A stretch of 64,000 bases of DNA, taken from Xanthobacter aminoxidans (GTDB lineage: Bacteria > Pseudomonadota > Alphaproteobacteria > Rhizobiales > Xanthobacteraceae). Below the pieces are notes generated by a model. It had not been told where the DNA came from, did no database searches, and was given only the letters and a program-made list of their open reading frames with translations. Numbering within the stretch: the stretch's first letter is position 1; each line of letters begins with the position of its first letter. Positions 59,080-64,000 of this stretch are shown here, one piece after another. The stretch spans positions 434,001 through 498,000 of the forward strand of contig NZ_JAMJXC010000002.1 in the NCBI RefSeq assembly GCF_023571765.1, written 5' to 3'. Position numbers and translations under genes: made by a program.

Positions 59080-59132
59080 GACAACAAAGACTCTCTCTTT
59101 TAAAAATATCTCTCTTTGATTGAAGGAACGGG

Positions 59133-60179
59133 ATGGACCGCTCTCCAGCCACGCGATCGCGCTTCCTTTCGGTTCTCGACGGCACGATCCAGGACCCGCC
59201 TCCGCTCTGGATGATGCGTCAGGCCGGACGCTATCTGCCGGAGTACCGTGCCGTGCGGGCGAAGGCCGGCGACTTCCTGACCCTGTGCTACACGCCGCGC
59301 CTCGCCGCCGAGGTGACGCTCCAGCCCATCCGCCGCTACGGCTTCGATGCGGCCATCATCTTCTCGGACATCCTGGTCATCCCCCATGCGCTCGGCACGG
59401 GATTGCGTTTCGAGGCCGGCGAAGGTCCGCGCCTGACGCCGGTTGCGGATCGCGCCGCGCTGTCTGCACTGTCGGATACGCTCGATCCGGCCAAGGTGGG
59501 GCCGGTCTATGAGGCCATCGCCGACGTGCGGGCCCAGCTTTCCACTGAGACGGCGCTGATCGGCTTCTGTGGCGCGCCATGGACCGTGGCCACCTACATG
59601 GTCGCCGGCCAGGGCACGGACGATCAGGCGCCGGCGCGCCTCCTCGCCTTGCGTGAGCCGGAGCTGTTCCAGGAGCTGATCGACCGGCTGGTTGAGACCT
59701 CCATCGCCCATCTGTCCGGTCAGGTGGAAGCTGGTGCCGACGCGGTGCAGATTTTCGACACCTGGGCGGGCGTGCTCGACCCGGCCTCTTTCGAGCGCTG
59801 GTGCGCTGAACCCCTGCGCCGCATCGTCGCGGGGCTCAAGGCGAAGCATCCCTATGTCCGGATCATCGCCTTTCCCAAGGGGGCGACCCTTGAGGCGCTG
59901 GAGGCGCTCGCCGACGTGGGCATCGACGGCATCGGTCTCGACTGGTCGGCCGATCGCCGTGCGGCACGCCAGCGGCTTTCCGACGACGTGGCGCTCCAGG
60001 GCAATCTCGATCCGCTGCGGCTGATCGCCGGCGGTGCGGCACTGGAGGAGGAGGTGGAGCGCATCCGCGCCGATTTCGACGGGGTGCGCCACATCTTCAA
60101 CCTCGGCCACGGTATCCGTCCGGAGACGCCGCTGGAGCATGTGGAAAAGTTCGTCGAGCTGGTGCGCCGCGCCCGCTGA
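59133..60179 (+). CDS. hemE: Uroporphyrinogen decarboxylase
   Basis: A 348-aa haem-pathway enzyme making coproporphyrinogen III. Seen: [17 protein letters not shown] at the active-site Arg, [12 protein letters not shown] (catalytic Asp), [13 protein letters not shown] and the C-terminal [23 protein letters not shown] precedes ATG 59133. It feeds the substrate of HemN, encoded 58 kb away in this window. It is followed by hemJ after 26 bp. Confidence 0.96.
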   Translation: MDRSPATRSRFLSVLDGTIQDPPPLWMMRQAGRYLPEYRAVRAKAGDFLTLCYTPRLAAEVTLQPIRRYGFDAAIIFSDILVIPHALGTGLRFEAGEGPRLTPVADRAALSALSDTLDPAKVGPVYEAIADVRAQLSTETALIGFCGAPWTVATYMVAGQGTDDQAPARLLALREPELFQELIDRLVETSIAHLSGQVEAGADAVQIFDTWAGVLDPASFERWCAEPLRRIVAGLKAKHPYVRIIAFPKGATLEALEALADVGIDGIGLDWSADRRAARQRLSDDVALQGNLDPLRLIAGGAALEEEVERIRADFDGVRHIFNLGHGIRPETPLEHVEKFVELVRRAR

Positions 60180-60205
60180 CCGGGACAGATAAGGCTTTTG
60201 TTTCA

Positions 60206-60631
60206 ATGCTCTATGAGTGGATCAAGGCGCTGCATATCATCGCCGTCATCGCGTGGATGGCGGGGATGCTCTATCTGCCGCGCCTCATGGTCTACCACTG
60301 CGCCGCCGAGATCGGCTCGGTGCAGTCGGAGACCTTCAAGGTCATGGAGCGCCGGCTGCTCAAGGCCATCATCAACCCGGCGATGATCGTTACCTGGCTC
60401 GCCGGCCTGTGGCTTGCGTACGAGGGCGGCTGGTACAAGGCGGGCTGGTTTCACGCCAAGTTCGCGCTGGTGCTGGCCATGTCCGCCATGCACGGTTTCC
60501 TCGTGCGCTGGGTGCGCGAATTCGCCGAGGACAGGAACATCCGGCCGGCGCGCTTCTACCGCATCGCCAACGAGGTGCCGACGCTGCTGATGATCGCCAT
60601 CGTCATTCTGGTGGTGGTCAAACCGTTTTGA
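60206..60631 (+). CDS. hemJ: Protoporphyrinogen oxidase HemJ
   Basis: A 141-aa membrane protein with four TMs (LYEWIKALHIIAVIAWMAGMLYLPRLMVYH, MIVTWLAGLWLAY, KFALVLAMSAMHGFLV, LLMIAIVILVVV). The conserved H-I-I-x-V-I-A-W-M-x-G-M-L-Y-L-P motif and the Lys of TM3 region match HemJ, which oxidises protoporphyrinogen IX. The hemE-hemJ pair near rho is typical of alphaproteobacteria. Confidence 0.95.
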   Translation: MLYEWIKALHIIAVIAWMAGMLYLPRLMVYHCAAEIGSVQSETFKVMERRLLKAIINPAMIVTWLAGLWLAYEGGWYKAGWFHAKFALVLAMSAMHGFLVRWVREFAEDRNIRPARFYRIANEVPTLLMIAIVILVVVKPF

Positions 60632-60656
60632 TCCGACCCACGCCTTTAGGGGGGAC

Positions 60657-60685
60657 TTGCGCACCCCTGAAGGCACGCCTATCTT
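60657..60685 (+). promoter_or_regulatory. Candidate rho promoter
   Basis: TTGCGC (60657-60662), 17-bp spacer and TATCTT (60680-60685) predict a start near 60692 and a leader of about 230 nt before rho. A long untranslated leader fits rho autoregulation known in other bacteria. Confidence 0.45.
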
Positions 60686-60924
60686 GCGCGTGCTTTCCCA
60701 AACGCAGGCGAACGCGCTTCCTTTCGGTCCGGCATCTGCTCGTGGCGTCGTCTTGAAGACGCTGTCCTGGTGGAGCCGTCTTGGTCCGGCCGGCGCGTCA
60801 GGCGGCGAGCTGCGTGCCCCCGGCTTCCCCTGAAGACCTGCGATCCCGTCCTTCCCCCCACGAGCCGACCCCGATCCTGACCGATCGGCCCCCGGCCCCC
60901 CAATACCCATCGAGGCTTTCCCTT

Positions 60925-62196
60925 ATGCGGGAAGTGAAACTTCAAGACCTCAAGTCCAAGACCCCCGTCGAGCTCCTCGCCTTCGCCGAGGAGAATGAGG
61001 TGGAAAACGCCAGCACGCTCCGCAAGCAGGAGCTGATGTTCGCGATCCTCAAGCAGCTGGCCGCCACCGAGACGGAGATCATCGGCGAGGGCGTCGTCGA
61101 GGTGCTGCAGGATGGATTTGCCTTCCTGCGCTCTCCCGAGGCCAATTATCTGCCCGGTCCGGACGACATCTACGTCTCCCCCTCCCAGATCCGCCGCTTT
61201 GGCCTGCGCACCGGCGACACGGTCGAGGGTCAGATCCGGAGCCCCAAGGAGGGCGAACGGTATTTCGCGCTGCTCAAGGTCAACACGATCAATTTCGAGG
61301 ACCCTGAGAAGTCGCGGCACAAGATCAATTTCGACAATCTGACGCCGCTCTATCCCGACGAGAGGCTGAAGCTTGAGCACGATGAGCCGACTGGCAGCAA
61401 GAAAGACTTCTCGCCGCGCATCATCGACATCGTGGCGCCCATCGGCAAAGGCCAGCGCGGCCTGATCGTGGCGCCGCCCCGTACCGGCAAGACGGTGCTC
61501 CTGCAGAACATCGCCAAGTCCATCACCGCCAACCATCCGGAATGCTTCCTGATCGTGCTGCTCATCGACGAGCGGCCCGAGGAAGTCACCGACATGCAGC
61601 GCTCGGTGAAGGGCGAGGTGGTCTCCTCCACCTTCGACGAACCGGCCGTGCGCCACGTGCAGGTGGCCGAGATGGTCATCGAGAAGGCCAAGCGCCTGGT
61701 CGAGCATGGCCGCGATGTGGTGATCCTGCTGGATTCCATCACCCGCCTCGGCCGCGCCTACAACACCGTGGTGCCGTCCTCCGGCAAGGTGCTGACCGGC
61801 GGCGTGGACGCCAACGCCCTCCAGCGGCCCAAGCGCTTCTTCGGCGCGGCGCGCAACATCGAGGAAGGTGGCTCCCTCACCATCATCGCGACCGCCCTCA
61901 TCGAGACCGGCTCGCGCATGGACGAGGTGATCTTCGAAGAGTTCAAGGGCACCGGCAATTCGGAAGTCATCCTGGACCGCAAGGTCTCCGACAAGCGCGT
62001 GTTCCCGGCCATCGACATCACCCGGTCCGGCACCCGCAAGGAAGAGCTGCTGGTTCCCGCCGACACGCTCAAGAAGATGTATGTCCTGCGCCGCATCCTG
62101 AATCCGATGGGCACCGTGGACGCCATCGAGTTCCTGCTCGACAAGCTGCGGCAGACGAAGACCAACCAGGACTTCTTCGACTCCATGAATACCTGA
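60925..62196 (+). CDS. rho: Transcription termination factor Rho
   Basis: A 423-aa hexameric RNA helicase. The N-terminal helix bundle [21 protein letters not shown] leads to the RNA-binding cold-shock-like domain ([34 protein letters not shown]). The motor has Walker [16 protein letters not shown], Walker [16 protein letters not shown] and the Q/R loops. The start at 60925 ([13 protein letters not shown]) is the conserved N-terminus; upstream in-frame codons are leader. It usually precedes mnmE in rhizobia, but here nfu follows. Confidence 0.97.
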   Translation: MREVKLQDLKSKTPVELLAFAEENEVENASTLRKQELMFAILKQLAATETEIIGEGVVEVLQDGFAFLRSPEANYLPGPDDIYVSPSQIRRFGLRTGDTVEGQIRSPKEGERYFALLKVNTINFEDPEKSRHKINFDNLTPLYPDERLKLEHDEPTGSKKDFSPRIIDIVAPIGKGQRGLIVAPPRTGKTVLLQNIAKSITANHPECFLIVLLIDERPEEVTDMQRSVKGEVVSSTFDEPAVRHVQVAEMVIEKAKRLVEHGRDVVILLDSITRLGRAYNTVVPSSGKVLTGGVDANALQRPKRFFGAARNIEEGGSLTIIATALIETGSRMDEVIFEEFKGTGNSEVILDRKVSDKRVFPAIDITRSGTRKEELLVPADTLKKMYVLRRILNPMGTVDAIEFLLDKLRQTKTNQDFFDSMNT

Positions 62197-62242
62197 GCGG
62201 AACACCTGAGCGCTCGTTCACGAGCGTTCATTCCCTCAAAAG

Positions 62243-62262
62243 GGGCCGGGTCAGCCCGGCCC
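62243..62262 (+). terminator. Hairpin after rho
   Basis: GGGCCGGG pairs perfectly with CCCGGCCC around TCAG, 47 bp past the rho stop. The following CTGTCC is a poor T-tract. A smaller stem GCTCG-TTCA-CGAGC precedes it. It may be part of the rho transcript end. Confidence 0.5.
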
Positions 62263-62461
62263 TGTCCCCGCGGAACAAATGGCCAACCGAGCCCGGCGCG
62301 TGATTCGCGCGCCTTTCGTTCCGCCCCTGTTCGGTGAAGCTGGAGGGGAGCGTGTCAATTCGGGACGATCCCGGATAGCTCCCTTCCCGTTTCGCGGCGT
62401 CCTCCCTATCTTGAGAGAAACCGGCGGGTTTTCCCCGCACCGTTTCTTTTGAGGATTGGCC

Positions 62462-63022
62462 ATGTTCATCCAGACGGAAACCACGCCGAACCCGGCGACA
62501 CTGAAGTTCCTGCCCGGCCGTTCGGTGCTGGGGGAGGGCGTTCTCGATCTGCGCTCGGCCGAGGATGCCGATCTTTCCCCGCTCGCCCAACGCCTGTTCG
62601 ACGTGCGCGGCGTGTCGGCGGTGATGCTCGGCTCGGACTTCGTGACCGTGACCAAGGCCGACAGCGAGTGGCCGCAGATCAAGCCGGCCATTCTCGGCGC
62701 CATCATGGAGCACTTCATGTCCGGCGCCCCGGTCCTGTCCGAGGGCGTGAAGCCGGATGTCAGCGACGGCGACGAGTTCTTCGACGCGAAGGACGGCGAG
62801 ATCGTCGCCACTATCAAGGAGCTGCTGGAGACGCGCGTGCGTCCGGCGGTCGCCAATGACGGCGGCGACATCACCTTCCGCGGCTTCGAGAACGGTGTGG
62901 TTTTCCTCAACATGAAGGGCTCCTGCTCGGGCTGCCCCTCTTCGACGGCCACGCTCAAGAACGGCATCGAGAACCTGTTGAAGCATTTCGTGCCGGAAGT
63001 GGCGGAAGTCCGGGCTGTCTGA
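62462..63022 (+). CDS. NfuA/NifU-like iron-sulfur scaffold protein
   Basis: A 186-aa iron-sulfur carrier. The N-terminal Nfu_N domain (MFIQTETTPNPATLKFLPGRSV) joins a C-terminal NifU domain with CSGCPSS, whose CxxC binds a 4Fe-4S cluster between two subunits. ATG 62462 follows GAGGA at a good spacing. The TTG at 62456 is a weaker start. Nfu-tsaB-rimI is a recurrent order in rhizobia near the origin. Confidence 0.93.
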   Translation: MFIQTETTPNPATLKFLPGRSVLGEGVLDLRSAEDADLSPLAQRLFDVRGVSAVMLGSDFVTVTKADSEWPQIKPAILGAIMEHFMSGAPVLSEGVKPDVSDGDEFFDAKDGEIVATIKELLETRVRPAVANDGGDITFRGFENGVVFLNMKGSCSGCPSSTATLKNGIENLLKHFVPEVAEVRAV

Positions 63023-63037
63023 CGACGCGGACCCGGT

Positions 63038-63066
63038 TTGACGGTATTCGGGAACGGTCCCATTAA
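63038..63066 (+). promoter_or_regulatory. Candidate tsaB promoter
   Basis: TTGACG (63038-63043), 17-bp spacer and CATTAA (63061-63066) predict a start near 63073 and a leader before tsaB. The -10 is weak. Confidence 0.4.
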
Positions 63067-63150
63067 CCTTTCCCGAAAGTGAGCGTGCCGGGTCGCTTCC
63101 CCCCGCCACGGTTTCGGTTGATCGTGGCGGCGATCGGGGTGCCCGCGTTC

Positions 63151-63834
63151 ATGTATGTCCTCGCCATAGACACGGCGCTTGCCGCCTGCTCCGCCGCGGT
63201 GCTCGACACCGAGACGGACAGCATCGTCTCGGGCGATTCGCTGCTCATGGAGCGGGGACATGCGGAGACGCTGATCCCCCTGGTGGAGCAGGTGATGAGC
63301 TCCGCCGGCATCGATTTCGAGCATCTCGCCCGCATTGCCGTCACGGTGGGTCCCGGCAGCTTCACCGGGCTTCGGGTGGGCCTGTCCGCCGCCCGCGGCT
63401 TCGGCCTCACCTCTAATCGGCCGGTGGTGGGCGTGACGACGCTGGCGGCCCTCGCCGCACCCTATCTTGCCCATGACGATGCCGTGCCGGTGGTGTCCGC
63501 CATCGATGCCCGCCACGGCCATGTGTTCCTCCAGATGTTCGGTGTCGGCGGACGCACGTTGATCGCCCCGCGCATCACCAGCGTGCGGGAGGCGGCGCGC
63601 TCCGTGGCCATCGGCGCGGTGCGGATCGTTGGCTCCGGGGCCAATCTCGTGGCCGATGCCTGGCCGCCGTCTGAAAAACTGCCGGAGCTGGTCGACGATA
63701 CGCCGGCCCCCGACGTGGCATGGGTTGCCCGTCTCGGTTCCGTCGCCGATCCCGAAGCGGCCGAGCCGCGCCCGCTCTACCTGCGGCCCCCTGATGCCAA
63801 GCCGCAGGACAAGGCCCGCATCGCCCGCCGATGA
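63151..63834 (+). CDS. tsaB: tRNA threonylcarbamoyladenosine complex protein TsaB
   Basis: A 227-aa ASKHA-fold protein of the TsaBDE complex for t6A37 in tRNA. Seen: VLAIDTALAACSAAV at the start, RGHAETLIPLVEQVM and TVGPGSFTGLRVGLSAARGFGL. The start 63151 begins the normal MYVLAIDT; a GTG at 63079 would add 24 residues that are not family-like. TsaB stop overlaps the next start as ATGA. Confidence 0.94.
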   Translation: MYVLAIDTALAACSAAVLDTETDSIVSGDSLLMERGHAETLIPLVEQVMSSAGIDFEHLARIAVTVGPGSFTGLRVGLSAARGFGLTSNRPVVGVTTLAALAAPYLAHDDAVPVVSAIDARHGHVFLQMFGVGGRTLIAPRITSVREAARSVAIGAVRIVGSGANLVADAWPPSEKLPELVDDTPAPDVAWVARLGSVADPEAAEPRPLYLRPPDAKPQDKARIARR

Positions 63835-64000
63835 AACGCCTGCTCGACCGTCTGTTCCCGCCCCGCCCGCCACTGCTGCGGGCCGCGACGGCGGCGGATA
63901 TTCCCCATCTTGCGGCCATCCACGCCCGCGCCTTCGCGCGCGGCTGGGACGCTGACGAGTTCGAGCGGCTGCTTGCCGACCGCGCCGTGCGCGCCCATGT
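63831..64000 (+). CDS. rimI: GNAT acetyltransferase, RimI-like (cut by window end)
   Basis: The first 56 codons of a gene that runs off the window. The start overlaps tsaB by 4 bp (ATGA). The N-terminus reads LLRAATAADIPHLAAIHARAF, the beginning of a GNAT acetyltransferase fold, and RGWDADEFERLL is a common next segment in RimI. RimI acetylates ribosomal protein S18 N-terminus and commonly follows tsaB. The catalytic region lies outside the window. Confidence 0.8.
   Translation, partial: MKRLLDRLFPPRPPLLRAATAADIPHLAAIHARAFARGWDADEFERLLADRAVRAH

Larger units (their letters stand above)
58805..59132. other. Candidate chromosomal replication origin (oriC)
   Basis: This 328-bp gap lies between divergent ppsR and hemE. 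It holds two perfect TTAA-N7-TTAA CtrA boxes (58961, 59065), DnaA-like nonamers TCTGGATAA (58863-58871; complement TTATCCAGA, one mismatch), TGTGGATCG (59033-59041) and CCATCCACA (58881-58889), GANTC methylation sites at 58908 and 59089, and an AT-rich tract at 59076-59125 that could be the unwinding element. Caulobacter's origin has the same flanking genes and the same site types. A single compact run of strong DnaA boxes is not seen. Confidence 0.75.

Noticed and set aside
60679-62205. A 508-codon open frame antisense to rho
   Set aside because: Opposite an intact rho gene and its leader; no recognisable protein features.

Overview
The window is a GC-rich chromosomal segment of an alphaproteobacterium in the order Hyphomicrobiales. 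A hemN-fixK-fixLJ oxygen-sensing cluster, CtrA-type boxes in the putative origin, a MucR regulator, polyhydroxybutyrate metabolism and an alphaproteobacterial origin-flanking gene set all point that way. The overall gene content suggests a Xanthobacteraceae-like (Azorhizobium/Xanthobacter) or related free-living diazotroph; this placement is an inference from gene content. No rRNA, tRNA, CRISPR array, prophage or insertion sequence was recognised.

Layout. (1) 1-5.1 kb: low-oxygen regulation: hemN, fixK (minus), fixL-fixJ and a single-domain receiver resembling Bradyrhizobium rrp1, with candidate FixJ and FixK boxes. (2) 5.2-15.5 kb: a Pat-like acyl-CoA synthetase/acetyltransferase, a GGDEF-EAL protein, then a second-messenger block made of a CHASE2 class III cyclase, a very unusual degenerate ABC-exporter-like protein and a small cyclic-nucleotide-binding protein. 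A collagen-like lipoprotein follows. (3) 15.5-27.4 kb: mixed housekeeping: Xre regulator, DUF2076 protein, ispG, zur, bdhA-patatin, macrodomain-RluA pair, TIGR02302 protein, NfeD and an SPFH protein. (4) 27.6-38.0 kb: division and cell-wall genes mraZ-rsmH-ftsL-ftsI-murE-murF-mraY, a strong terminator, a small membrane protein on the other strand, then murD. The usual ftsW/murG/murC/ftsZ continuation is absent. (5) 38-46.7 kb: HAD protein, ribF, aminotransferase, ftsK, lolA, recR, mucR. (6) 46.8-64 kb: the origin domain: parB-parA-rsmG-mnmG-mnmE with two parS sites, yyaL, dnaQ-coaE-aroE-maf-ppsR, a candidate oriC at about 58.8-59.13 kb, then hemE-hemJ-rho and nfu-tsaB-rimI running to the window end.

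How it fits together. The last 18 kb looks like a Caulobacter-style origin region. Between ppsR and hemE lie two perfect TTAA-N7-TTAA CtrA boxes, degenerate DnaA boxes, GANTC sites and an AT-rich tract, and parABS sits 7.6-12.3 kb away. Relative to the gene order I recall from rhizobia (hemE-hemJ-rho-mnmE-mnmG-rsmG-parA-parB on one side of the origin), the mnm-par block lies on the other side and points the other way, as an inversion across the origin would produce. The best candidate for an undescribed system is the cyclase / degenerate ABC protein / cyclic-nucleotide-binding trio at 9.5-14.9 kb. Its ABC domain has a changed residue in nearly every catalytic motif and carries an insertion of about 300 residues in which the segment near the ABC 'REN-L-F' motif appears three times.
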